The translations under genes and the position numbers were made by a program. A stretch of DNA of 64,000 nucleotides from Desulfobulbaceae bacterium (lineage in GTDB: Bacteria > Desulfobacterota > Desulfobulbia > Desulfobulbales > Desulfobulbaceae). Shown piece by piece: positions 26,523 through 35,403 of the stretch. The stretch covers positions 99,895-163,894 of the forward strand of contig DNUE01000013.1 of the NCBI GenBank assembly GCA_003508005.1, in the 5' to 3' direction. The notes under the pieces are model-generated. The model was not told where the DNA came from, ran no database searches, and saw only the letters and a program-made list of their open reading frames with translations. The stretch's first letter is position 1; every line of letters begins with the position of its first letter.

Positions 26523-28349
26523 ATGCCTGAAAAGGGAAACAACCTTCTTGCCGCTGACTTCCTCCGCACGGTAAGCACCGGACCCGGTGTCTACCAGATG
26601 CTCGGGAAAAAGGAGGTCCTGTATGTAGGCAAGGCCGTCAATCTGCGTAAACGCCTGGCCTCCTACCGCCGCCACTCTGACGATCCCCATTCCAGGATCG
26701 GGCTTATGCTCGACCGCGCAGAGCGCATTGAAACCATCCTCACCACCACCGAAAAGGAGGCCCTGATCCTGGAAGCCTCCCTCATCAAAAAACACCGGCC
26801 CCGCTACAACGTCATCCTGCGCGATGACAAGAGCTATCCGTTGATCAAAGTTACGGTCCAGGACAAATGGCCGCGAATCAAAGTCACCCGCAAGCGAATC
26901 CGCGACGGTAGCCGCTATTTCGGGCCCTATGCCTCTGTCTCGGCCATGCGGGAAACCTTGCGTCTGTTGCAGGCCTTCTTTCCCCTGCGCCGCTGCCCTC
27001 AGGTCAAACCCCGCAGCAGACCCTGCCTGAACTTTCAGATCGGCCGCTGCCTGGGGCCCTGCGCCTTACCTGTCAACTCCGATACTTACGCGGCTTTGGT
27101 CAGGGAAGTGCTCATGGTGCTGGAGGGACGCAACCAGGAACTGGCTGCAATGCTGCAGGAGAAAATGAAGGCAGCGGCCCTGGCCCTGCACTTTGAGGAG
27201 GCTGCCCTACTCAGGGATCGGCTCAAAGGACTAGCACACACCCTTGAGCGGCAAGTCGTTGCCGCCGAACACGGCCGGGACCAGGATGTCTACGGCCTTG
27301 CCCGCAATGAAACCGCTGTAGGCATCGCCATCCTCTTTGTCCGGGCTGGCCTGATCACCGGAGCCCAGACCTTTTTCCTGGCCGACCCAATCGGCTCGGA
27401 CCAGGCCATCCTTGCTGAGACCATCATCCAGTACTATTCACCTGAACGGCAGCCGCCCGCCGAACTGCTCCTGCCGCTGGTACCCGAGGACAAGGTCCTG
27501 CTGCAGGAACGGCTGACGGAATTGCATGAGGCTCCGGTCAGGCTGCAGGTGCCGCTGCGGGGTCCGCGTCTGCAGCTCATGGGCATGGCCCGCCAGAACG
27601 CCACCCAAGTCTTTGCGGAACAGGACCGCAAACACCAGGCCTGGGGCAGTCTGGCGGCATCTCTCAAGAAATCCCTGCATCTGCGTCGCGACCCAAACCT
27701 GATCGAATGCATCGACATCTCGAACATCAGCGGCAAGCAGGCGGTGGGCTCGCTGGTCTGTTTTCGGGAAGGGGTCAAATATCCGCAGGGATACCGTCAT
27801 TACCGGATCACCGGCAAGGAAGAACCCGACGATTACGCCATGATGCGGGAAGTGCTCTCCCGCCGCCTGGCCAAGGGCATAAGCGACGACAATCTGCCCG
27901 ACCTCCTGCTGCTCGATGGCGGCAAGGGCCAACTCAACCTGGCTGCTGCCGCCCTCGACCATTTTGGCCTGGGCGAACGTATTGACCTGGTGGCTATTGC
28001 CAAAGAGAAAGAGGAAGAGGGGGAAAAGCTGTTCCGGCCTGGCCGGAAAAACCCCCTCCTTCTTCCCCATAACGCCCCTGCCCTTCTCTTTCTGATGCGA
28101 ATGCGCGACGAGGCGCACCGCTTCGGCATCACCCGCCACCGTCGTCTGCGGTCCAGAAAAAGCCTTGCATCTGAGCTTGACGCGCTGCAGGGTATTGGGG
28201 CAACTCGCAAGCTCCTTCTGCTCAAAACCTTCGGCAGCATCAAGCGCATTCGAGACGCATCCCTTGATGAACTGCGCGGGGTACCTGGCATCGGCGCCGC
28301 CCTAGCCGCGTCAATTCATCGTCAGTTGCACACAAGCGATGCAGCCTGA
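26523..28349 (+). CDS. uvrC: Excinuclease ABC subunit C
   Basis: UvrC makes both incisions in nucleotide excision repair. The 608-residue chain has the GIY-YIG domain (GVYQMLGKKEVLYVGKAVNL), a UVR motif in the region of EKMKAAALALHFEEAALLRD, the RNase-H-like second nuclease (IECIDISNISGKQAVGSLV, then DLLLLDGGKGQL) and a C-terminal tandem helix-hairpin-helix (LDALQGIGATRKLLLLKTFG and LRGVPGIGAALAASI). Full length. It overlaps the small iron-sulfur gene downstream by 11 bases. Confidence 0.97.
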   Translation: MPEKGNNLLAADFLRTVSTGPGVYQMLGKKEVLYVGKAVNLRKRLASYRRHSDDPHSRIGLMLDRAERIETILTTTEKEALILEASLIKKHRPRYNVILRDDKSYPLIKVTVQDKWPRIKVTRKRIRDGSRYFGPYASVSAMRETLRLLQAFFPLRRCPQVKPRSRPCLNFQIGRCLGPCALPVNSDTYAALVREVLMVLEGRNQELAAMLQEKMKAAALALHFEEAALLRDRLKGLAHTLERQVVAAEHGRDQDVYGLARNETAVGIAILFVRAGLITGAQTFFLADPIGSDQAILAETIIQYYSPERQPPAELLLPLVPEDKVLLQERLTELHEAPVRLQVPLRGPRLQLMGMARQNATQVFAEQDRKHQAWGSLAASLKKSLHLRRDPNLIECIDISNISGKQAVGSLVCFREGVKYPQGYRHYRITGKEEPDDYAMMREVLSRRLAKGISDDNLPDLLLLDGGKGQLNLAAAALDHFGLGERIDLVAIAKEKEEEGEKLFRPGRKNPLLLPHNAPALLFLMRMRDEAHRFGITRHRRLRSRKSLASELDALQGIGATRKLLLLKTFGSIKRIRDASLDELRGVPGIGAALAASIHRQLHTSDAA

Positions 28350-28578
28350 TGAACGGACCATTGCCCGGCTCAAACCGGGGTGCATCTGCATGGGAATAAG
28401 GCTGCACCGTATCCTGGAGGCCATAGACCAGGGGGCCGCCTCCTTCGATGAAATTGCGCGGATGACCGGTATCGGGCGGGGCGACTGCCAGGGGCGGCGC
28501 TGCGGGCAAAAGGTGGCCCAGCTTCTCGCTGACCGTGCGAATCGTCGTGTTATTTCCGGACCTGATTCTTCATCCTGA
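28339..28578 (+). CDS. BFD-like [2Fe-2S]-binding small protein
   Basis: A 79-residue protein with four cysteines as C-x-C (CICMGI) and C-x4-C (CQGRRC) separated by a helical segment (HRILEAIDQGAASFDEIARM), the layout of the bacterioferritin-associated ferredoxin-like [2Fe-2S] domain, although BFD itself ends in C-x2-C. Its start lies inside the end of uvrC, so it is translationally coupled. Function unknown; it might be an electron carrier or an iron sensor. The extra spacing in the second pair is unusual. Confidence 0.65.
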   Translation: MQPDERTIARLKPGCICMGIRLHRILEAIDQGAASFDEIARMTGIGRGDCQGRRCGQKVAQLLADRANRRVISGPDSSS

Positions 28579-29005
28579 TTCCTGATCATTTTCCCACCTG
28601 CCTCAATCCCGACCGTTCATCGAACAATTATCGGGTAAACGCGATACCCGCGATGAAGAACAGATTCATTTTGTTTGAATGCAGGTTGATTCTACAGTAA
28701 TATATATTTGTAATAATTTATACTTTATTATTAATAATAATTCTCATTAATATAAGTCGGACAGCTTTAATCAAAAGAATAACTTTCGATCTGAAATGGG
28801 GTTTTCACTCCCTCTCAGTCTCAATGTACGACCCTACAAATATCGCTGTCCTTTTTTTATCATGAAGGGATATGGGCATGACAATCTGAAAAGAAAATAA
28901 ACTGGTCAGTGATTTTCAAAAATCATGCAGTGAAAAAACATAGGGAGAATCGGCACTTTTTCGACGATTCGTGAATCATGAAAACATTATGAGAAAGGAG
29001 GAGCC
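28579..29005. other. AT-rich intergenic region before the solute-binding protein gene
   Basis: This 427-base gap has a small stem-loop at 28633-28651 (CGGGTA, seven-base loop, TACCCG) without a T-run, then a very AT-rich stretch at 28700-28750. GGAGGAG before 29006 serves the next gene. No ORF or recognisable riboswitch is seen. A promoter for the 29.0-31.7 kb pair is expected here but no clear consensus is visible. Confidence 0.4.
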
Positions 29006-29833
29006 ATGTTTCAGAGACTAAGAATTCTCACTCTGGTTTACCTGTTCGCTGCATTTCCATTCCAAATCCATGCGGACACGATTACCGTCAAATCAGACGA
29101 ATGGTGTCCTTTCAATTGCGAACCGGGCTCCGATAGTCCGGGGTATATGATCGAGATTGCGAGAAAAATATTTCAAAAAGCGGGTCATGAATTGATATAT
29201 GAAAATATGCCATGGTCACGCTCTATAGACCATGCGAAGAAAGGGAAAATTGACGCAATTCCCGGGGCAACAAAGGGAGAGGTGCCCGATTTTATTTTTC
29301 CCGAAGAGGAATTCGGTGCCTCCATGACCTACTTTTTTGTAAAAAAAGGTTCTTCGTGGCGTTTTAAGGATGTCAGCTCTCTGGAGGGCATCCGTATCGG
29401 CGTTCAGGATGATTACGAGTATGGCGGGATGGTTGATGAGTACATCGAAAAAAAAAGGGATACTCTGAATGTCCAGGTTGTTAAAAGCGATGATCCAGTC
29501 ACTCTCAATTTAAAGAAACTCATCAAAGGTAATATTGATGCCTATCCTGAGGACAAGCTCGTTTTTCTTTACAAGGCTAAATCAATGGGGGTCCTGGAAC
29601 AGGTTGAGGAAGCAGGGATCATTCCCATCGAAAGCAAGGAAGATTTCGAAGCCACCAAAATATACTTGGCCTTTTCTCCGGCAAATTCCAAATCAAATGA
29701 ATATGCAAAAACATTATCCGATGGGATAAAGCAAATGCGAGCTTCTGGAGAGCTGCAATTGATCCTAGACAAGTATGGGTTGAAAGACTGGAAAAATGAA
29801 CTAGAGATATTGAAAAAGGACCTTGGCCTGTAA
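29006..29833 (+). CDS. Periplasmic solute-binding protein, family 3-like
   Basis: A 275-residue secreted binding protein. The signal peptide ends near residue 23 (PFQIHADT). The mature protein has the family 3 layout: SDEWCPFNCEPGSDSPGYMI at the start, NMPWSRSIDHAKKGKIDAIP, and the later GIRIGVQDDYEYGG and KLIKGNIDAYPEDK segments. Two cysteines near the N-terminus (CPFNC) may form a disulfide. No transporter genes are adjacent; an MCP gene begins 78 bases downstream, so it may present a ligand to that receptor rather than to a permease. Confidence 0.85.
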   Translation: MFQRLRILTLVYLFAAFPFQIHADTITVKSDEWCPFNCEPGSDSPGYMIEIARKIFQKAGHELIYENMPWSRSIDHAKKGKIDAIPGATKGEVPDFIFPEEEFGASMTYFFVKKGSSWRFKDVSSLEGIRIGVQDDYEYGGMVDEYIEKKRDTLNVQVVKSDDPVTLNLKKLIKGNIDAYPEDKLVFLYKAKSMGVLEQVEEAGIIPIESKEDFEATKIYLAFSPANSKSNEYAKTLSDGIKQMRASGELQLILDKYGLKDWKNELEILKKDLGL

Positions 29834-29911
29834 AGCAGGGAATTATCCAGGTGCAAGTTGACCCCGTCGCAGCATTAGCATTGTTGTCATTCTTCAAAGA
29901 AAGGAAATGCA

Positions 29912-31717
29912 ATGACTAAGTCTTCCGGAAAGAAAGATAAGTTCGGAATCGATTTAAAAATTTCCATCATCTGCGGGATCAATGTATTGGTGCTTCTTGC
30001 CGTCGGTAGCTTTATGCTCCTGAACTTTGAATATTCCCTGACTAAATTTTTTGTGAAAGAATATATTCAGAAAATTGAGAGAACTATTGCTGAGCAGGAA
30101 GCAAGGCAGAAAAAATTTTTGAAGAGCAAATATGAGGAAAATTCCGAAATTGCTGCAGGGATAGCTGCGCCGTTCGTATTCAATTTAGATAGCAATGGAA
30201 TCATGTTGGCCCTTGAACGGTATATGGGGCTTGACGAGATGCTGGCAATAAAAGTCGTGGATGCGGATGGTACCCCATTTTTTGCCATGTGGAAAAAAGC
30301 CGATGGGGTGACAACGGGTGCGACTGTCCCCGATACTGTTTATCTAGATAAAAGCTTTTCCGCAGCAGCCGTTTCCTATGTGAGGGAGGAAAAAGTCGGC
30401 CATGTTGAAATATACTATACAGATACATTGCTGGCAGGACAGACCAGCGCTAGCAGAGAAATGGCTCGGAAGGAAATCGAAGACTTCCGCTTAATCATCG
30501 AAAAGCGCATCAGCAGGGCATTCATCGCCCAGGTTCTCAGCGTTCTCTGCGTCATTTTAGTGCTGGTGGGGAGTATCGGCGTCTCCCTGCATTTTTTTGT
30601 TCTTAAGCCGATGAAAGATTGTCTTCATTTCGCGCAACGGATGTCTGATGGCGACTTTTCCGGGAAAATCGATGTTGGTACAAGTGACGAAATCGGCGCC
30701 CTTGCCGGTACATTAAATCATATGTCCTTGAATCTCGGCCAAGTACTAGCGAAAATTTCCGAAGGGATGAAGAGCCTGACCGTATCCTCTGCAAACCTGC
30801 TGGCCACCGCTCAAAAACTCGCCACAGGTTCGGAAGAGCTGACCGTGCAGGCAAGCACCGCGGCAAAAGCCACCGAAAATATAAATCATAATATTTTTGT
30901 GGTGACGAATACCGCTGAAACCATGTCGGTTCAGAGCCAAAGCATTGCTTCGTCCGCAAAGGAAATCAGCACTGATGTCAATTCAGTGGCATCTTCTATC
31001 GAAGAGATTTCCGCATCCATCCAGGAGGTTGCACAAAATTGCGCCAAGGCACAGTTTATGGCTCAAGAAGCTCACGGGGCAAGCCAAAATGCCGAGAATA
31101 AAATGACCGAGTTGGTTAGGGAGGCTCAGGATATTGGTAATATCATAGGTGCTATTGAAGAAATTACCGAGCAGATCAAGCTCCTGGCCCTCAACGCAAC
31201 GATTGAAGCTGCCAGATCGGGAGAGGCAGGCAAGGGATTTAGCGTTGTGGCTAATGAGGTAAAAAATCTCGCTCTCCAGACTTCCAAGGCCACTCAGGAT
31301 ATTGCGCAACAGATCGGAGGCATCCAGGACAAAACGAGCAGCGTGGTTGCGGACATACAAAAGGTTGCAGAAATAAACTCACGTTTTACCGACCATACCA
31401 ACACCATAGCCGCTGCAGTTGAAGTGCAGAATTCTACCACGGCTGAAATCGTCCGTATCGTAGGGGAAGTCGCCCAGAACTGTAGCAATGTATCAAATCT
31501 TGTCGAAAGCTTTTCCAGAAATATCGAAGAGGAAGTTGTTACCGGCTTGAAAGAATCCCACAATGAGGTTGGCAGGGTTTCATGCAATAATCAACGAGTT
31601 AACAACGTCGCCCAGGAAACGGCCCACGCAGCAAGCAGCATTAATGAAGCGGCAAGGGAGCTGTCACTCTTGGCCAATGAACTTCAGCAGCAGGTCAACC
31701 AGTTCAAAACTAGTTAA
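29912..31717 (+). CDS. Methyl-accepting chemotaxis protein with short periplasmic domain
   Basis: A 601-residue receptor. Membrane helix 1 is at about residues 16-38, a periplasmic segment of about 150 residues follows (including LERYMGLDEMLAIKVVDADG, a double-Cache or PAS-like piece), then helix 2 near 202-226, HAMP and a signalling domain. The tip is EITEQIKLLALNATIEAARS followed by GKGFSVVANEVKNLALQTS, with T in place of the usual second alanine. AAAGGAAATGCA precedes the ATG. It is paired with the upstream binding protein. No chemotaxis kinase gene is nearby, so it probably feeds the 0-8 kb CheA or another cluster. Confidence 0.9.
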   Translation: MTKSSGKKDKFGIDLKISIICGINVLVLLAVGSFMLLNFEYSLTKFFVKEYIQKIERTIAEQEARQKKFLKSKYEENSEIAAGIAAPFVFNLDSNGIMLALERYMGLDEMLAIKVVDADGTPFFAMWKKADGVTTGATVPDTVYLDKSFSAAAVSYVREEKVGHVEIYYTDTLLAGQTSASREMARKEIEDFRLIIEKRISRAFIAQVLSVLCVILVLVGSIGVSLHFFVLKPMKDCLHFAQRMSDGDFSGKIDVGTSDEIGALAGTLNHMSLNLGQVLAKISEGMKSLTVSSANLLATAQKLATGSEELTVQASTAAKATENINHNIFVVTNTAETMSVQSQSIASSAKEISTDVNSVASSIEEISASIQEVAQNCAKAQFMAQEAHGASQNAENKMTELVREAQDIGNIIGAIEEITEQIKLLALNATIEAARSGEAGKGFSVVANEVKNLALQTSKATQDIAQQIGGIQDKTSSVVADIQKVAEINSRFTDHTNTIAAAVEVQNSTTAEIVRIVGEVAQNCSNVSNLVESFSRNIEEEVVTGLKESHNEVGRVSCNNQRVNNVAQETAHAASSINEAARELSLLANELQQQVNQFKTS

Positions 31718-31992
31718 CCCCTCTATGCATTTACCTCCACTTCTGCATAAATGGGAATTTTCTGACAATTATGGTGATCATACATCGCTTTCTTAGGAGA
31801 CAATAATCCAGTCCGACGCAGAGCCGCTTGCCCACGTTTTCAACATTTGGAACAATTCACGATTTTTGGTCTCTATTCTCTGCAACCGGCGGGAGAGACA
31901 GGGCAATAGAGATGAGGAAAGGCGGGGATACAATCGTCGCTTATTTTTGCATGTAAAAGAGAGGAAGGGTGTGCCCGGGCCTGGCAGGTGAA

Positions 31993-32037
31993 GGCAGACG
32001 GAAGCGAGTCTCTTTGGAAGAACCTATTCCGTCTGCC
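31993..32037. repeat. 10-bp inverted repeat downstream of the outer-membrane protein gene
   Basis: GGCAGACGGA at 31993-32002 and TCCGTCTGCC at 32028-32037 form a perfect 10-base stem with a 25-base loop, ten bases past the stop of the minus-strand gene. There is no T-run on either side, so it could be a rho-independent-like 3' stabiliser or an intergenic repeat. The rest of the 329-base gap 31718-32046 shows no gene. Confidence 0.5.
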
Positions 32038-32046
32038 ATGGAACGG

Positions 32047-32760
32047 CTAAAAATCAAAATTGACGGTAAGGCCGACCATTGCCTCGTCATCGATACCGGC
32101 ATAGTCTTCGGCATCGTTGGTGAGCGGGTGAGAAAGGGTGACAGCCGGGGTGAAAGTTACAACATCTGTCAGCGCCCAATCGAGTGAAGCGGTCAATTCG
32201 GCATTGTGAAAGTTGCTGTACTCTTCGCTAACCGAATAGTTTTCTATATTATAGCCGATCATTGCGCCGAGGTTGAGGGACAGGTTTTCCCTCAGCTCAA
32301 AGCTGTGACCGATTCCGGCGGTAAAATAGATCCCTGTCTCATTAGACTGATCCCAATCATAGTAAATGGCCAGGGTCGGTGAAAGCAGGGTGTTGATGGT
32401 ACAGCTCAGATAAGCCTCGTTGGTATCCTCCGCTTCATCAAGGCTGTAGAACACGTTGCCAAAAGCCAGCGAGAAATTGTCGGCCTCGAAGCTATACTCA
32501 AGGGTCAAGTCCGTTTCATTGACCTCACTCGCATCCTCGTCATAGTTTGCCCAGATACCGACCCTGAAACCGGCATAGCTCAAGTCCAAACCGGGCTGTA
32601 CGACATAATCAGAATCAGGCGAAAGATCAAAGCCGCGCCAGAGGTACATGCTGTTTGCACTGACATAGGCGCTTCCGGAAAATCCGTCGGCGGCAACGGC
32701 CCAGGAGGTGAAAAAAAATGAAAAGAATGCAGCAACGAAGGCAAAATACAATTTTTTCAT
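32047..32760 (-). CDS. Outer-membrane beta-barrel protein (TorF/Gcw_chp-like)
   Basis: A 237-residue protein with a signal peptide (AFFSFFFTSWAVAADG), alternating hydrophobic strands throughout and a terminal phenylalanine (LTVNFDF), as expected for an outer-membrane barrel. SAYVSANSMYLWRGFDLSPD followed by VVQPGLDLSYAGFRVGIWAN is the pattern of the TorF/Gcw_chp family, whose role is not established. GGAG lies nine bases before the ATG. It is transcribed alone. Confidence 0.75.
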   Translation of the reverse strand: MKKLYFAFVAAFFSFFFTSWAVAADGFSGSAYVSANSMYLWRGFDLSPDSDYVVQPGLDLSYAGFRVGIWANYDEDASEVNETDLTLEYSFEADNFSLAFGNVFYSLDEAEDTNEAYLSCTINTLLSPTLAIYYDWDQSNETGIYFTAGIGHSFELRENLSLNLGAMIGYNIENYSVSEEYSNFHNAELTASLDWALTDVVTFTPAVTLSHPLTNDAEDYAGIDDEAMVGLTVNFDF

Positions 32761-33251
32761 AAGTTTAATCTCCTTGTCTGGTAAGTGATGTAAGGTGGGT
32801 GATAAAAAAACACATTCTCACTGAAAAAATTAGCTGAAGACCAAGTATTCCATTATATTATTTTAATATATTCCGTTTTCTAGCTAAAATTCAAGCTTGT
32901 TCCCCCTTAAATCAGCTTCACCCACCTTTCAACCAATCACGTTTATCCTATGCAGAGTTAAACATAAGCAAAACAGATCCATACCGCGCTGCCGGTATAC
33001 CCGTCGCAGCAAAGCCTTCGCCACCAGGACGGGCAATTCGGCGGTCTTTTACTCCATACATGGAGAAGGCGAACAAAGAGATAGAGCATAAGGGTGAAAC
33101 GTGATAGAATAAATAAAAGTGCTAGGAATAGTGGTTTGACCCTTATCGCCCTGTATGGGGGCTCCGATTTTCACCACTATCTCAATGATTTTTCTTTATT
33201 TTCTTGCTCAATTTGCCGTTTTTGACTTATCAACCTCTATATTCTATCTCT
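32761..33251. other. Intergenic region between divergent envelope genes
   Basis: About 490 bases, AT-rich near the outer-membrane protein start. A GC-richer stretch at 32985-33045 has two potential stems (ATACCG/CGGTAT and CCCGTC/GACGGG) and is an open frame on the plus strand without any start codon. It may be a small structured RNA or leftover coding sequence; no known RNA family was recognised. Confidence 0.3.
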
Positions 33252-34274
33252 ATGAACACAATGCACAATTTATTGATGACGATTTTTATCTGCATAACTG
33301 CATCGCTCTTCATGTTTGCCGCATCCGATACTCAAGCTGCCTCATATCCCGCTATCTCCGGTGACAATACCTACGAATGGATCACCAATGTGACATTCGG
33401 GGACATAAATAACAGCACAGCACAGAATGCAAATGGTTATGGCGACTACACCTATGATAGTTCCGGGCTCGTAACTCGGGTTCGGGCAAATGGAACGTAC
33501 CCCTTGAGCATAACTATCCATCCTGACCTTACCTGGTGCGATGAATACCTCTATGCTTATTTTGACTGGAACCATGACAGCGATTTTACCGATTCCGGCG
33601 AAACAGTAGTCGTCGCCGCCAATACGTGCCAAACCGGCCCCCATTCTGTTAATGTCAGAGTACCCTGGAACGCCGTCCCCGGTGAAATCCGGATGCGGAT
33701 TGTTGTTAGATACGATGGAATTCCGTTAAGCTTTGGCAAAATCCCCGAAGGCGAGGCGGAAGATTATACGATTGTAGTTGAATATCCAACAATAATCGGT
33801 GATAACAGGTCGGAATGGATTACAAATGTAACCATTCAAGATATTATGAACACCACCGTCCGAGAGGCGAATGGATATGGAGATTTTACCTATTGGCACA
33901 CCGGGGAAACGACAGAGATAGTCCAGGACGAAACGTATAGCCTCAGCGTGACAATTTCTCCTGATACAGAATGGTGTGAAGAATACGTAACCGCTTTCCT
34001 GGACTGGAATCATGATGGAGACTTTCTCGATTTCAGTGAATCCGTGGTCGTCGCTGCCAATACATGTACCGCGGGACCACACGTTATTGATATCAGAGTA
34101 CCGATAAACGCGATGGCCGGCAGGACCCGCATGCGAATCGTTCTTCGCTGGAGATTCACCCCATCAATCTCTGGTTTCATTTCTGGAGAAGGGGAAGACT
34201 ACACCCTTTATGTCAAAAAGAGAAAGTTCCCTTGGCCAATGTTTCTTCCGGCAATTACAGAAGGGACAAAGTAG
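33252..34274 (+). CDS. Secreted protein with two tandem GEVED domains
   Basis: About 340 residues. A signal peptide (MTIFICITASLFMFAASDTQ region) ends at an AQA-type site near residue 30. Two repeats of about 130 residues follow: each has SGDNTYEWITNVTF or IGDNRSEWITNVTI, NGYGD, a cysteine pair with DWNHD and VVVAANTC, and ends GEAEDYTI or GEGEDYTL. These are GEVED domains, common in extracellular and adhesive proteins, often calcium-binding. There is no sorting or anchor sequence. The ATG at 33252 has no clear ribosome-binding site, so the start could differ slightly. The two copies are clearly related by internal duplication. Confidence 0.8.
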   Translation: MNTMHNLLMTIFICITASLFMFAASDTQAASYPAISGDNTYEWITNVTFGDINNSTAQNANGYGDYTYDSSGLVTRVRANGTYPLSITIHPDLTWCDEYLYAYFDWNHDSDFTDSGETVVVAANTCQTGPHSVNVRVPWNAVPGEIRMRIVVRYDGIPLSFGKIPEGEAEDYTIVVEYPTIIGDNRSEWITNVTIQDIMNTTVREANGYGDFTYWHTGETTEIVQDETYSLSVTISPDTEWCEEYVTAFLDWNHDGDFLDFSESVVVAANTCTAGPHVIDIRVPINAMAGRTRMRIVLRWRFTPSISGFISGEGEDYTLYVKKRKFPWPMFLPAITEGTK

Positions 34275-34424
34275 CCTGCAGCAAAACAGATAATAAAGTC
34301 ATGGAGAACATTGATCAGGTATCCCGCCCGAATCTCAAATGAATTTTTGCCGCTTGTTTTCATGTGGATTTTTTCTTCAGCATGGTTTTATCGACTCAAA
34401 TCAACAATCAAGAGTTGATATCTT

Positions 34425-35066
34425 ATGCGCCTCTCTTTGCCCCTTCTGCTTTTATTCTCCTTTGCTGCCGCCGGCTGTGCAGGTTCGAAAGCACCATGCC
34501 CCGACAGGGTGACATTGACGGCCCCCATCAGGGTGCAATCGGTTGATCTTGCCGTAACATTGGTTCGAATTGCCGTGTACGGGGACAGGGAAACCCTGAT
34601 CGATGACCCGGGCTGGCGTGAGTATGGCATCGAAATTGAAAATCTCGGTTCAAAGGCCCTCACGGTCCTCAATGTCAAGTTGCTTGATCAGGCTGGGGTC
34701 TATTTCGACTCGGCCTCGGCCTATGAACAGCTCATTGCGCCGCCGGATGCGGGTGTCGAACTGGCCAGTGATGTTGCGGCAAAGGCAGCAGGCATGGCCG
34801 CGGGGCAAATCATTCCTTTCGGCGGGCAAATCTTCAGCGTGGTTACCGGAGCCGTATCAACCTCATCGGCCGGGGCAAGGACGAAGGCAAAACGCGCTTT
34901 TACGTTGCGCGTGCTGAAAAATGTTGAGATTGCACCCGCCGGCAAGGTGGAACGAAGCGCCTTTCTCCCAGCTATCGCTGGGGGCAAGGCGCTTGCGGTT
35001 GATTATGCTCGAGATGGCGCATCAGAACGTATCGAAGTGTCGCTGCCAACAAACCTTGGACCGTAA
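34425..35066 (+). CDS. Putative lipoprotein of unknown function
   Basis: A 213-residue protein whose signal peptide ends in a lipobox (AAAGC, cysteine at about residue 18), so it should be lipid-anchored to the inner or outer membrane. The mature part starts with DLAVTLVRIAVYGDRETLID and REYGIEIENLGSKALTVLNV, an immunoglobulin-like beta pattern. A glycine-rich hydrophobic stretch (AGMAAGQIIPFGGQIFSVVT) in the middle might insert in a membrane. No family recognised. It is 150 bases after the GEVED protein on the same strand. Confidence 0.65.
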   Translation: MRLSLPLLLLFSFAAAGCAGSKAPCPDRVTLTAPIRVQSVDLAVTLVRIAVYGDRETLIDDPGWREYGIEIENLGSKALTVLNVKLLDQAGVYFDSASAYEQLIAPPDAGVELASDVAAKAAGMAAGQIIPFGGQIFSVVTGAVSTSSAGARTKAKRAFTLRVLKNVEIAPAGKVERSAFLPAIAGGKALAVDYARDGASERIEVSLPTNLGP

Positions 35067-35214
35067 CTTCCCATGGAATATCGAACCGCCCAGCGATTTA
35101 TATCACAAATATTTGGGAATGAACCGTGCCGGGAAGGTTTAAAATAGTGGATAAATGAGCCGCAAATTTTTGTGCTGTGAGCTGGGTAGCGTAGGAAATA
35201 TCGCGCAAAAGGCA

Positions 35215-35250
35215 TAAAAAAAGGGACTCAAGCAAGCTGCCTAAGTCCCT
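35215..35250 (-). terminator. Terminator after tRNA-Glu
   Basis: AGGGACT and AGTCCCT (35222-35228 and 35244-35250) form a stem followed on the minus strand by seven T. It lies 11 bases past the tRNA-Glu 3' end. Confidence 0.8.
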
Positions 35251-35261
35251 GATATTCCGAG

Positions 35262-35337
35262 TGGTGACCCCAAGGGGACTCGAACCCCTGTTATCGGCGT
35301 GAGAGGCCGACGTCCTAGGCCACTAGACGATGGGGCC
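35262..35337 (-). tRNA. tRNA-Glu (CTC anticodon)
   Basis: Acceptor GGCCCCA pairs with TGGGGTC (one G-T), CCA is encoded, the anticodon loop CTCTCAC gives CTC for GAG codons, and the T-loop is GTTCGAGTC. It lies downstream of the flavin reductase gene on the same strand and is closed by its own terminator. Confidence 0.96.
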
Positions 35338-35403
35338 AACGTGGAAACACTCTTTATATTATCCTCCCCTCTTTGTCAAGGGCTTCTCGCTGAACCGGCC
35401 GAT

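Noticed and set aside
28633..28651. Terminator after the uvrC operon
   Set aside because: The stem is only six base pairs and no T-run follows.
32985..33110. c-di-GMP riboswitch before the outer-membrane protein gene
   Set aside because: GCAAAGCC-like bases are present but the CACGCA...GGGCAAACC half and correct strand are missing.
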